A program made the translations under genes and the position numbers. Below the pieces are notes generated by a model. That model worked only from the letters and a program-made list of their open reading frames with translations. It did not search any database and was not told the DNA's origin. A stretch of 21,485 nt of DNA. Origin: a virus. This document shows positions 12,672-20,951 of this stretch, piece after piece. The first letter of the stretch is position 1, and each line of letters opens with the position of its first letter. The stretch covers positions 1-21,485 of IMG/VR virus record IMGVR_UViG_3300042987_001471; one strand, 5' to 3'.

Positions 12672-13457
12672 ATGAGCGAAACGACAGCGGACACGAATTC
12701 GGACTACACTCCGACTCCCCTTTCCGAGCTTCTAGGCACTGGCGCACGCACTGCGCCCGTTGATACGTCAGGGCACGACGTAGAGGCGGGCAGCGATGCG
12801 GAGCCGGTGACGGGCGAAACTCCGGTTGCGCCAGTCGCGCTGGAACCTGCGACGCCGGCAGTTGAAGAGCCGAAGGACCGTGTTCCGGTTGCAGCCCTGA
12901 CGGCAGAGCGAGCCAAGCGGCAAGAGTTGGAGCGGCGCATTGCAGAAATGCAGGCGCAGATGGAGGCGACGAAGGCGCAACCCGCGCCGGAGCAGCTTCC
13001 GAACCCCGCGTCAGACCCGGCTGGGTATCACGCGGCGATCCAACGGACCTTGCTCAATGAGCGGATGAATGTGTCGGAGACGATCGCGCGGACCCGATAC
13101 GCGGACCTTGACGAAAAGGTCGCGGCGTTCCGGGAAGAGGCGGAGAAGAACCCGGCACTCGCGGGGCAACTGTTCGCACAGCCTGATCCGTATGGATGGG
13201 CGTATGAACAGGGGCGTCGCATCCTTGCGATGAAGGAAATCGGCCCTGATCCGGCCGCGTTTCGTGAAAAGGTAGCGAGCGAGCTACGCGCCACGATCCG
13301 CGCCGAGTTGCTGGCCGAGCTTGGTGTTGCGAACGCCGAACAACCTGACGACAAACCCGCTGTGCCCGTAACGCTGGCGACGGCGCGATCCGCCCCCACA
13401 CAGGCGAACGTCTATCGTGGCCCGCCGCCTCTCAAATCACTCCTGCGTATGGGATAA
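12672..13457 (+). CDS. Head scaffolding protein
   Basis: A 261-residue protein. The N-terminus is acidic, Pro/Ala/Thr-rich and unstructured (1-70). A coiled-coil segment follows (about 75-110, AERAKRQELERRIAEMQAQM), then helices and an ending RGPPPLKSLLRMG, a short basic tail of the kind that binds the coat protein in P22-type scaffolds. It guides prohead assembly and leaves or is degraded before DNA filling. The GTG at 12660 would add only four residues; ATG 12672 is preferred, with GGGG nine bases upstream. A 60-base spacer separates it from the portal, and the coat gene starts six bases after its stop. Confidence 0.8.
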   Translation: MSETTADTNSDYTPTPLSELLGTGARTAPVDTSGHDVEAGSDAEPVTGETPVAPVALEPATPAVEEPKDRVPVAALTAERAKRQELERRIAEMQAQMEATKAQPAPEQLPNPASDPAGYHAAIQRTLLNERMNVSETIARTRYADLDEKVAAFREEAEKNPALAGQLFAQPDPYGWAYEQGRRILAMKEIGPDPAAFREKVASELRATIRAELLAELGVANAEQPDDKPAVPVTLATARSAPTQANVYRGPPPLKSLLRMG

Positions 13458-13463
13458 CCACAC

Positions 13464-14555
13464 ATGACGGTCACTACGGTTGCATCTGGCAATCGCGTTC
13501 AGCAGTGGAGCGACAGCTTCTATGCTGAGTTCATCAGGGAAAATCGCTTTGCCCAATATATGGGCGTCAGCGAAAACAGCCTGATCCACGTCAAGGAAGA
13601 CTTGGCCAAGAGCGCCGGCGACAGCCTGACGTGGACCACCGTGCGCAAGCTGGCGCAGTCTGCCACGCGCGGTGCAACGACGCTCTCCGGCAACGAAGAG
13701 GCGCTAAACAACCGTTCGCTGCGCGTCTACGTCGAGTTGGTCCGGCACGGTGTCAAGATCGACACCAAGGTCGAGCAGATCAAGACGCAACTCGATCTGT
13801 TGGAGACGGCTCGGTATGCCCTCAAGGAGTGGCATATGGAGACGCTCAAGATGGACGTGATCAACTACGGGCTGATGTCCATCGACGGGACCAAGTTTTC
13901 GGACGCGACGACGTCGCAAAAGAATACATGGGTCACGAACAACAGCGATCGCGTCCTGTTCGGCAAGCTCAACTCCAACTACTCGACGACGTTTGCCACG
14001 GCGCTGGGCAACATCGACGCGACCGACGACAAGCTGACGCCGGCCGCCGTCTCGCTGATGAAGCGCATTGCCCGCACGGCCAGCCCCGCCATCCGCCCCA
14101 TTCGGATTCGGAACGACGAGGAATGGTTCGTGCTGTTCGCGCCGTCGTATTCGTTCCGCGACCTGGCGACGCATTCGGACATGCTGAGCGCGAACCGCGA
14201 TGCGTGGGACCGTGGCCGGGAAAACCCGATCTTCACGGGCGGCGATCTGATCTGGGACGGCGTCATCATCAAGGAAATCCCCGAAATTCCCGTGCAAGCT
14301 GACTTGGGGGCTTCTTCCTGCGACGTCGCGCCGTCGTTCCTGTGCGGTCAGCAGGCCGTCGCCATGGCGCAGGTTCAGCGTGCCAAGGCGATTGAGGATA
14401 CGCCGCAGGACTACGGCCGGTTCCGCATGCCGGGCGTTGAGATGATTCGCGGGATTACCAAGGCGCGGTTTGGCACGTCAACGTCGGCGGACACGACCAC
14501 TCCCAAGGATCACGGCATGGTGACCGGCTGGTTCGCCGCGCAGCCTGACGCCTGA
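13464..14555 (+). CDS. Major capsid protein, N4-gp56/DUF4043 type
   Basis: A 363-residue protein of the size and order expected for the coat. It contains the family pattern SLTWTTVRKLAQSATRGATTLSG near the N-terminus, ELVRHGVKIDTKVEQIKT (about 91-108) and a long helical spine (LDLLETARYALKEWHMETLK), plus the C-terminal GVEMIRGITKARFG. This points to the N4-gp56/DUF4043 coat family, HK97-fold proteins found in podoviruses, rather than classical P22 gp5, although the surrounding order is P22-like. Codon use is markedly optimised (many GTC, ATC, AAG), consistent with very high expression. The ATG is six bases from the scaffold stop, with only a weak ribosome site. Confidence 0.8.
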   Translation: MTVTTVASGNRVQQWSDSFYAEFIRENRFAQYMGVSENSLIHVKEDLAKSAGDSLTWTTVRKLAQSATRGATTLSGNEEALNNRSLRVYVELVRHGVKIDTKVEQIKTQLDLLETARYALKEWHMETLKMDVINYGLMSIDGTKFSDATTSQKNTWVTNNSDRVLFGKLNSNYSTTFATALGNIDATDDKLTPAAVSLMKRIARTASPAIRPIRIRNDEEWFVLFAPSYSFRDLATHSDMLSANRDAWDRGRENPIFTGGDLIWDGVIIKEIPEIPVQADLGASSCDVAPSFLCGQQAVAMAQVQRAKAIEDTPQDYGRFRMPGVEMIRGITKARFGTSTSADTTTPKDHGMVTGWFAAQPDA

Positions 14556-14579
14556 TCGCACTGACTGAGGGACACTGAC

Positions 14580-15047
14580 ATGGCTTTCTCCTACTCGAAG
14601 ACGATCGCGGCGACTGATCCGCTGTTTTGCCCCAACGCGGGCGAGGTGGCGTCGTTCACGCAGATCATCACTGTCGGCACGGCTGACCTGACGCAGAACA
14701 ACACGTTCGACATCTGCTATATCCCGCCCAACTGCAAGGTAGTTGACGGGTATCTGGCAGCCACGGACATGGACAGCGCTGCGTCGCCGGCTCTCACGAT
14801 CATCGTGGGGGATAGCGGCGATACCGATCGGTTTATCAATGCGGGCACGATCGGCCAGGCCGCGATGCGCATGAGTTTCGGCAATAACGCCACGTCGGCC
14901 GCGACGCTGATTACTCACCAGAGCACCGTCTATACGTCTGCCACCAAGATCTATGGGACGTTCACGAACGCCCCTGGAACGGCGGTGGCGGGCACGATCG
15001 CGGCGACGGTGTTCTACACGACGACTGAGCCGCCGACCACCATCTGA
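14580..15047 (+). CDS. Probable capsid decoration or head accessory protein
   Basis: A 155-residue, Thr/Ala-rich protein, beta-strand-like throughout, with many small polar residues and no Lys-rich or membrane segment. GAGGGA lies eight bases upstream of the ATG. It directly follows the coat gene, is of similar codon optimisation, and has the composition of a trimeric head-decoration protein (phrases such as TDRFINAGTIGQAAMRMSF). A minor head protein or head-completion protein is an alternative. Its TGA overlaps the next ATG by one base. Confidence 0.65.
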   Translation: MAFSYSKTIAATDPLFCPNAGEVASFTQIITVGTADLTQNNTFDICYIPPNCKVVDGYLAATDMDSAASPALTIIVGDSGDTDRFINAGTIGQAAMRMSFGNNATSAATLITHQSTVYTSATKIYGTFTNAPGTAVAGTIAATVFYTTTEPPTTI

Positions 15048-15358
15048 TGCCGCTGTTCAGGTGGATAGGCGGGCCTGAGTGTGGGGACGCTACCGAGACG
15101 GTAGCGTTCCGCCTCACGTTCCTGCTGGGCGACGCGGTGGAGGTATCGGACCCGATCGCGGTTGCCAAGTTGCGCAATAACCGGTTTTTCGAGGAAGTCG
15201 AGGATGGCGACGGTGGCGGCACTCGGGGCGCGGGCGTTGCGGAAGCTGGGGCTGGCCCCCGTCGCCGTGGCAGACCGCCCAAGCAGCGGCTCGACGGTGA
15301 CGGTGGCGCTGATCGCGAACCGGGCGTTGCGGATCCTGGGGGTGAACCCGATTGCTGA
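15047..15358 (+). CDS. Small head-region protein with AT-hook-like motif
   Basis: A 103-residue ORF whose ATG overlaps the previous stop (TGATG). Residues 1-52 (FRLTFLLGDAVEVSDPIAVAKL, then FEEVED) read as a real small phage protein of a type often found next to coat genes. Residues 55-103 overlap the adaptor gene in another frame. They include RRRGRPPKQR (about 72-81), an AT-hook-like GRP motif often seen at the end of such small proteins, so at least the first part of the overlap may be truly dual-coding. The last 20 residues are probably shadow-like sequence. Function unknown. Confidence 0.55.
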   Translation: MPLFRWIGGPECGDATETVAFRLTFLLGDAVEVSDPIAVAKLRNNRFFEEVEDGDGGGTRGAGVAEAGAGPRRRGRPPKQRLDGDGGADREPGVADPGGEPDC

Positions 15359-16475
15359 ATCCGACGCCGCGAGCAATTCCGGCACGGTTTCGGTGACGAT
15401 CATTGCAGCCCGGGCGCTTCGGCGTCTGGGCTTCAATCCGCATGTGGAAAGCGCGGTTCCGGCTGAGAGCGGGACCACCGATACCGACGATATTGCGGAG
15501 CGTGCCTTGCGCATGCTGGGCATCGTGAGCGCGACGGAAACGCCGGCGACAGAGGATCAGACGCTGGCAGCCGAAAAGGCGACGGCGGTGCATCAGCATC
15601 TTTTGTCCGTCAATTTCGTGCCGTGGGCATACAACGAAATACCGGCGTCGTGCGCCGAGCATTACGTCATCATGACCGCGCACCTGTTGGCGCCGTCGTT
15701 TGGCATCACGCCGAACCTGCCGGCGAGCTTTGAGGGGGCGCGCGATGGCGTTCGGGCGGTTGCGTGGTCTGGCGCGTATGGGCAGACGGCGGCAGAGGAT
15801 CGCGTCACGGCGGTCCATGAGATGCTTGCAGCGCTGAATTTTGTCTCGTGGGCGTCGTCTGCCATCCCGACATGGGCGGCTGATCACTATGCCGCGATGG
15901 CGTCCTATCTGCTGGCACCCGGCAGTGGCGCGCAGGTTGATCCCGCCGTGTATGACAATGCGCTGAACACGATCCGCACCATTTCCCTGACGGGCAGCGC
16001 GGGGCAGACGCGCGCTGAAACTGCGGTGAACGCGGCGCATCAGACGCTCAACTCCATGGGCTTCGTCACATGGGCCACCTCGGCCATTCCAGAGGGGGCG
16101 GCGGAGCATTACGCCATCATGGCAGCGGCGCAGCTGGCGCCCGTCTACGGCAAGCCTAGGGACGATACGGCCTATGCTAGCGCCATCGCCATGGTGCGGC
16201 GGTTTGCCTACTCCGGCGCGACGGGGCAGAGCATCGCAGAGGCGAAGGTTCGGGCGGCGTATGGATCGCTTGCGGCGCGTGGGCTGTCGCGGTGGACGCT
16301 CGCCAGCATCCCGGAGGAAGCCGAGGAGCCGATTGTCATGATGGCGGCCGCGCTGTTGGCGCCGGACATTGGCGAGCCGGCCCCGCCGGGCATCTATCAG
16401 GCGGGCGAGGCGGAAATCCGGCGCATCACAGCGCTGGGGACTAGCCGGACGGGCGTCGTAGCGGAGTATTACTGA
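15204..16475 (+). CDS. gp4-like tail adaptor with fourfold internal repeats
   Basis: A 423-residue protein; P22 gp4 is 166. ATG 15204 has GAGGAAG six bases upstream; the in-frame 15162 start lacks one. Residues 1-119 are four 30-residue repeats with ALRKLG, ALRILG, ALRRLG and ALRMLG at 11, 41, 71 and 101. Residues 120-423 are four 74-75-residue repeats, each with a Trp (141, 216, 290, 364), an IP turn (147, 221, 295, 369) and an (L/Q)LAP box (161, 236, 310, 385), the first three ending GQT or GQS. The last short repeat plus the first long one matches the plan of gp4, which ties the tail to the portal and has the same ALRKLG phrase near its start. The gene lies between head genes and a gp10-like gene, as gp4 does in P22. 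The repeats imply nested duplication. Confidence 0.75.
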   Translation: MATVAALGARALRKLGLAPVAVADRPSSGSTVTVALIANRALRILGVNPIAESDAASNSGTVSVTIIAARALRRLGFNPHVESAVPAESGTTDTDDIAERALRMLGIVSATETPATEDQTLAAEKATAVHQHLLSVNFVPWAYNEIPASCAEHYVIMTAHLLAPSFGITPNLPASFEGARDGVRAVAWSGAYGQTAAEDRVTAVHEMLAALNFVSWASSAIPTWAADHYAAMASYLLAPGSGAQVDPAVYDNALNTIRTISLTGSAGQTRAETAVNAAHQTLNSMGFVTWATSAIPEGAAEHYAIMAAAQLAPVYGKPRDDTAYASAIAMVRRFAYSGATGQSIAEAKVRAAYGSLAARGLSRWTLASIPEEAEEPIVMMAAALLAPDIGEPAPPGIYQAGEAEIRRITALGTSRTGVVAEYY

Positions 16476-19400
16476 TGAGCGCATACGCCGTCCCGTTTGC
16501 CATCCCCAAGCAGCCGCGCAGCCTGTTGCAGCCGACGCGCCGGGACTTCGCCACGACGGCGGGCGATGACTTCACGATTGAGATCACGGTCTATCCGACC
16601 GACACCGACACCTCCGCGTATAACGTCACGGGCGCGACATCTGAATTTGTCGTGTATGACGATAGCAGCCGCGAGGTTTTGACTGTCGTCGGGGCGGTGT
16701 CGGACGGTGCGGCCGGGCGTATTGACATTGACGTTGACGGCGACGACACAACCGAGCTTGCCGGGCGGTATTCCTTCCGTGTGACCGTCGAGTTCGCGGA
16801 TGGCACGTCCACGGTCACACACGGCGCGGTCCATATCGCGTCGCGCGCTGGGACGGAAATGATTTCCGGGTCCGGGTCGCTGCCCAGTTCCACCGTCCTA
16901 GATCTGACTGAGGTTACGATCCAGACGGCCACCATCACGACGGCCGAGATCGGCGCGCTGACGGTGACGGGCGGCTTCGTCGGAGAGGGGACGGGATCGT
17001 TCGGCGGCAACTTGTCGGTTACGGGCAACATCACGGCCACGGGCGATATCTCGGCCGGCGATGATATGGCGGTGACGGGCGATGCCACGATTGGCGGAAC
17101 CCTGACCGTCACAGGCAATGTAACTACAGGCGACGTGACGGCGGGCGAGGTAGACCTTACTGCCGTCCGTATCTCGACGACGCACGACGCGGAAGGCGCG
17201 ACGGACCCGGACACGTCGCCTTTTTCGATGCAAATCCAGTTGCCGCGCGTCACGGGCGTAACCGCCCCGACTGGCAACCGCGAGATCATGCCGCTCCGCA
17301 TTCAGTCGGATAACATCCTGACCGAGACATCGGCGGGCGGGTATGGCACGGTCCGGCATTGGTCCTTGTTGTCGCGCCTTGGGACCGCCGGCAAGGCGGC
17401 TGCGGATAGCTGGGCTGGCGCGCGTGTGGCGTTCACGATCGGGCTGCAAGAGAAGTCGCAGCCGGTGGAAGCGGTGGCGCCGCGCAATCCGTCCCGATCG
17501 CAGCCGGCGACAAATGCCTTGTGGCTGTCGCAGTTCCACTCGGTGAACCGAGGCGGGACGGGGCTTGCGCGGGCGTTCTGTCGCGGCTCGACCTTCAATC
17601 TGTATTCCATCATGGTCCTGCAGGGTGCGACGTTCCTGAACGTCACGCGCCAGATGGAACTTGGCTTCCAGATGGAAAGCACGGGGTCGACGCGGGCCTA
17701 TCGTGTGATTGCCGCGCCGATCATCAAGGTTGATGGCCCGATCCCGCCTGGCCCGTTCACCGTCGTCGGGGCGACGCGCAACCGTCTTGCCACGCCGGGC
17801 TATGTGTCCGGCTTCCTTGCCGGCGGTAGGCAGGGCGTTGGCGGGATGGACCCGTTCAACGGGATCGCCTTTGAGCATTCGGCTTCCTCGGCTGACGTGC
17901 GTCCGCAGGCTCTGGCGGGGCTATCCATCCGGGAGGTGAAATATCTCCGCAACGCCATTGAATGGGCAGGCGGTGACATCGGAGGCGGGACGCTCGGCGC
18001 CGCTGGCACGGGCCGCCTGCGCCTTGGGACGGCGTTCTTTGAGACGACATCAAGCGGCCTTTCTCTGGACGTGTGTGGATACGAAGGATCGGCGGCCGGC
18101 TCGATTATATCGTTGTCGTCTGGCGATACCGTCATCTATCCCGAGCTGGGCACGTTCCTCGAAGATGAACACGAGGGCAATGGCGTGTATCGCGCTCGCG
18201 CGCGGTATCCGACCAAGATCGGCAACGTCGAGGTTGTGCTTCCTCCGGTCAGCAAGACCAATCCAGGATCCGCTAAGACGCAGATCGAGATCAAGCCGCA
18301 CACACAGACAACGCCGGTCTACTCGTTCAACGTCACCAGCACCGCGACGACAACGACGCACCCCGCGCCGATCCTGAACACGACTGATGACTTTTGCGTC
18401 GGCATGTATCTTGAATACATGTCGGGTGTTTGCGCCGGCGAACGCCAGATTATTACCGACTACAATGCGACGACGGGCGTCATTACGACGGCTGCGTTCT
18501 CGGCGGTGCCGACGACGACAAACGACGCCATCACGAATGGCAACTTCACGACAAACCCGACTACAGGCGCGGAAGGCGTCATCACGGCGGGATGGTCGTG
18601 GTTTGCGGATGGCACCGCGCCACAACCATCGTGGGTGTCGCATCAGGTCTATATCGCGGGCGATGGGACGAACGCGGCTGGCATAGACCAGCAAGTCACT
18701 GTCGTCGCGCTCACGGACTACATTCTCGGTTTTACCTTCAAGGGTTCGGAATCCTTCACCGTCAAGTTGGGCACGGCGCAGGGTGACAGCGACGTGCATG
18801 AGACGGTCATTGATCCCGACCTGACGGACGAAGACGACGTCACGACGCCGCAAGTCGCGCAGGTTCGCTTTTCGGTCCCGTCCGGCACGAGCGTATGGCT
18901 TCGCATTCAGAACACCGGCGCGGGCGAAGCGATCATCGACCGTGTGACGTGTCAGGCTGTCACGGACGCGGACAGCATCTATGGCGTGCGGGCCAAGATC
19001 GTGACGCCGACGCTGGAACTGGCGCACACGTGGACGCAGAAGAACACGCTCGCGTTGCAAGGCTCTGGCGGGCCGATGACGGTCGGCGGGACGGCAGATA
19101 TCGCGGGCAACTTCTCGGTCGCCACGTCCAAGTTCACCGTCGCTGCGTCCACGGGCAACACGGCGGTTGCTGGCACATTGGGCGTGACGGGTGCCACCAC
19201 TGTTGCCGCTCTGACCACCTCCGGGGACGTTATCGTCGGGTCGTCCAAGGTCACGGTCGCAGCCGCGTCCGGCAACACTGCCATTGCGGGCACGCTAGCG
19301 GTTACAGGGGCCACAACGGCGGCGGCTGTGACGACCAGCGGGGATGTGACGGTCGGATCGTCCAAGGTCACCATTGCGGCCGCTACGGGCAATACGGCCA

Positions 19401-20638
19401 TTGCCGGCACGCTGGCCGTCACGGGCGCGACGACGGCGGCAGCGGTGACGGCATCGGGCACGGTCACGGGCGCAACCTTTGTCCCGTCCAGCGCATCGGC
19501 GCCGACGAACGGGCTGTATCTACCGGCGGCAAACACGCTTGGGCTTTCCGTCAACTCGGCGGCCGAGGTGCAGCTCACCAGTTCCGCTCTGTCTCCCGCC
19601 GCGAATGACGGCAACGCGCTGGGCACAAGCTCGCTTTCTTGGTCCGATCTGTTCCTTGCGTCGGGCGGCGTGGTGAACTGGAATAACGGGACTGTCACCC
19701 TGACGGAAACGTCTGGCGTGCTGGCCCTGACTGCCACGTCCCTAGAGATTGCCGGTGGACTTGGCGTTAGCAGCAGCTTCGCCATCAACACGAACAAGTT
19801 TTCCGTCGTTGGATCGTCGGGCAATACCTCCATTGCTGGCACGCTATCGGTGACGGGCGCCACGTCCGTAACCAGCACGATCACGGCCAATTCGTCCGGC
19901 ACGACGCTCGCGTCTCTGCAAGGGACGATGATCTATGCGGGCGCGGCCGATGGCAGTCCGACGCGCGTCACAATCGACGCGGCTGCCAACGATCCATACG
20001 TGCAGTTCCGCCGCTACGACGGGACCTATGCGTCACCAAGCGCGGTGGCCTCGGCCGCTGGCTTGGGCAAGATTGGATGGCGTGGCTACACGGGCAGCGC
20101 TATGTCGGGCGAGCGTGGATACATCGAGGCTGTCGCGGCGGAGGCGTGGTCTACATCCGCGAACGGCGTTCATATTGACTTCGGCACGACCACAACGGGA
20201 TCAGTCAGCCTCGCCAGCCGTCGCATGCGGCTCACGGCGGCGGGGCAACTTCTGATCGGCACAACGACGGCGTCGGCAGAACTGACCGTCACCGGCAATG
20301 TGTGGTGGTCCGGCTACTCGCTCGCCAGCGTCGGCAATGCCCTGACCGCGACAGGCACAACCCGCACCGATGCCTTGCAGTTGGCCAAGCAATACAACCG
20401 CCTGACAACCGTGGCATCGGGCACGGGCGTAATCCTGCCGACCGGCGTTGTGGGTATGGCGATCGTGCTATTCAACGCGGGCGCGAACGTGTGCAAGGTC
20501 TACGCAAACGGCTCTGAGACGATTGACGGCACGGCGGGATCAACAGGCGTCAACCTGACAAACGGCAACCGTTGTGTGTATATGTTCATGGCGTCCAACA
20601 CGTGGATTTCCGCGCAGATGGGCGCCGTATCGGCATAG
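16475..20638 (+). CDS. Large modular tail fibre/appendage protein
   Basis: A 1387-residue protein whose ATG overlaps the previous stop (TGATG). Residues about 20-125 resemble the BppU-type N-terminal Ig-like domain (DFTIEITVYPTDTD, then YSFRVTVEFADGTS), which anchors to the virion. Residues 160-225 are repeated VTGN/TGD strands, likely a beta-helical shaft. About 685-828 is a jelly-roll-like, probably carbohydrate-binding module (NGNFTTNPT, FTFKGSESFTVKLG, VWLRIQNTGAGEAIIDRV). From 885 come three 39-residue repeats (SSKVTVAAASGNTAIAGTLA) and a degraded copy near 1105. The C-terminal 90 residues form a small domain ending in a WISAQMGAVSA strand. It probably recognises the host surface. No enzymatic motif is visible. 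It sits between the gp4-like and gp10-like genes. Confidence 0.8.
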   Translation: MSAYAVPFAIPKQPRSLLQPTRRDFATTAGDDFTIEITVYPTDTDTSAYNVTGATSEFVVYDDSSREVLTVVGAVSDGAAGRIDIDVDGDDTTELAGRYSFRVTVEFADGTSTVTHGAVHIASRAGTEMISGSGSLPSSTVLDLTEVTIQTATITTAEIGALTVTGGFVGEGTGSFGGNLSVTGNITATGDISAGDDMAVTGDATIGGTLTVTGNVTTGDVTAGEVDLTAVRISTTHDAEGATDPDTSPFSMQIQLPRVTGVTAPTGNREIMPLRIQSDNILTETSAGGYGTVRHWSLLSRLGTAGKAAADSWAGARVAFTIGLQEKSQPVEAVAPRNPSRSQPATNALWLSQFHSVNRGGTGLARAFCRGSTFNLYSIMVLQGATFLNVTRQMELGFQMESTGSTRAYRVIAAPIIKVDGPIPPGPFTVVGATRNRLATPGYVSGFLAGGRQGVGGMDPFNGIAFEHSASSADVRPQALAGLSIREVKYLRNAIEWAGGDIGGGTLGAAGTGRLRLGTAFFETTSSGLSLDVCGYEGSAAGSIISLSSGDTVIYPELGTFLEDEHEGNGVYRARARYPTKIGNVEVVLPPVSKTNPGSAKTQIEIKPHTQTTPVYSFNVTSTATTTTHPAPILNTTDDFCVGMYLEYMSGVCAGERQIITDYNATTGVITTAAFSAVPTTTNDAITNGNFTTNPTTGAEGVITAGWSWFADGTAPQPSWVSHQVYIAGDGTNAAGIDQQVTVVALTDYILGFTFKGSESFTVKLGTAQGDSDVHETVIDPDLTDEDDVTTPQVAQVRFSVPSGTSVWLRIQNTGAGEAIIDRVTCQAVTDADSIYGVRAKIVTPTLELAHTWTQKNTLALQGSGGPMTVGGTADIAGNFSVATSKFTVAASTGNTAVAGTLGVTGATTVAALTTSGDVIVGSSKVTVAAASGNTAIAGTLAVTGATTAAAVTTSGDVTVGSSKVTIAAATGNTAIAGTLAVTGATTAAAVTASGTVTGATFVPSSASAPTNGLYLPAANTLGLSVNSAAEVQLTSSALSPAANDGNALGTSSLSWSDLFLASGGVVNWNNGTVTLTETSGVLALTATSLEIAGGLGVSSSFAINTNKFSVVGSSGNTSIAGTLSVTGATSVTSTITANSSGTTLASLQGTMIYAGAADGSPTRVTIDAAANDPYVQFRRYDGTYASPSAVASAAGLGKIGWRGYTGSAMSGERGYIEAVAAEAWSTSANGVHIDFGTTTTGSVSLASRRMRLTAAGQLLIGTTTASAELTVTGNVWWSGYSLASVGNALTATGTTRTDALQLAKQYNRLTTVASGTGVILPTGVVGMAIVLFNAGANVCKVYANGSETIDGTAGSTGVNLTNGNRCVYMFMASNTWISAQMGAVSA
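19127..19477 (+). repeat. Three 117-bp tandem repeats in the fibre gene
   Basis: Units begin with TCCAAG at 19127, 19244 and 19361, exactly 117 bases (39 codons) apart. Copies two and three are the most alike; the end of the third diverges. A degraded fourth copy lies at about 19790-19868. They encode a repeated beta-shaft element; such tracts can expand or contract by recombination and change fibre length. Confidence 0.9.
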
Positions 20639-20648
20639 GGATTGAAGC

Positions 20649-20951
20649 ATGGCACTGGCTATTCAGATTGAGGCAGACAATACCGGCGTGATGGCCACCT
20701 ATTGGCGCATCCGTGGCGTCACCATCCACACGCCCCCAGATGGCGAGGATACCGTCACGCTGACCGTGGAGGGTTACGCCACCGAGGCGGCGCGGCAATC
20801 CGGCAAGGATCCGCTCATGGCGTCGCAATTCTCGGTGCCGCTGTCGGTGATGGAAAGTCCCGGCAGCAACGCGCTGCGTGACCAACTCAAGGGGATGCTC
20901 TATACGGTCGTCAAGGCGCGGCCGGAATTTGCGGGAGCCTCGGACGTCTGA
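20649..20951 (+). CDS. Small tail-region protein of unknown function
   Basis: A 100-residue protein beginning MALAIQIEADNTGVMATYWRI, followed by TLTVEGYATEAARQSGKDPL and a helical end. The first half looks like a two-sheet beta domain; its pattern of a modified amino-acid string for a changed parameter is common in small phage tail proteins placed after a fibre gene. GGGATTGAAGC provides a possible ribosome site. It overlaps the next gene by one base (TGATG). It may be a fibre chaperone or minor tail component; the sequence does not decide. Confidence 0.65.
   Translation: MALAIQIEADNTGVMATYWRIRGVTIHTPPDGEDTVTLTVEGYATEAARQSGKDPLMASQFSVPLSVMESPGSNALRDQLKGMLYTVVKARPEFAGASDV

Noticed and set aside
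15114-16484. 456-residue ORF on the minus strand opposite the adaptor gene
   Set aside because: It mirrors a GC-rich gene with clear repeats and motifs, is Arg/Pro/His-rich, and has no ribosome site or recognisable domain. Long antisense ORFs are expected at this codon bias.
19127-19477. Regularly spaced repeats as a CRISPR array
   Set aside because: The 117-bp units are coding, in frame, and contiguous without unique spacers; they are a protein shaft repeat.
18050-19902. Minus-strand ORFs of 336 and 307 residues opposite the fibre gene
   Set aside because: They arise from Thr/Val/Ala-rich codons read in reverse and contain mirrored repeats of the fibre, not domains of their own.
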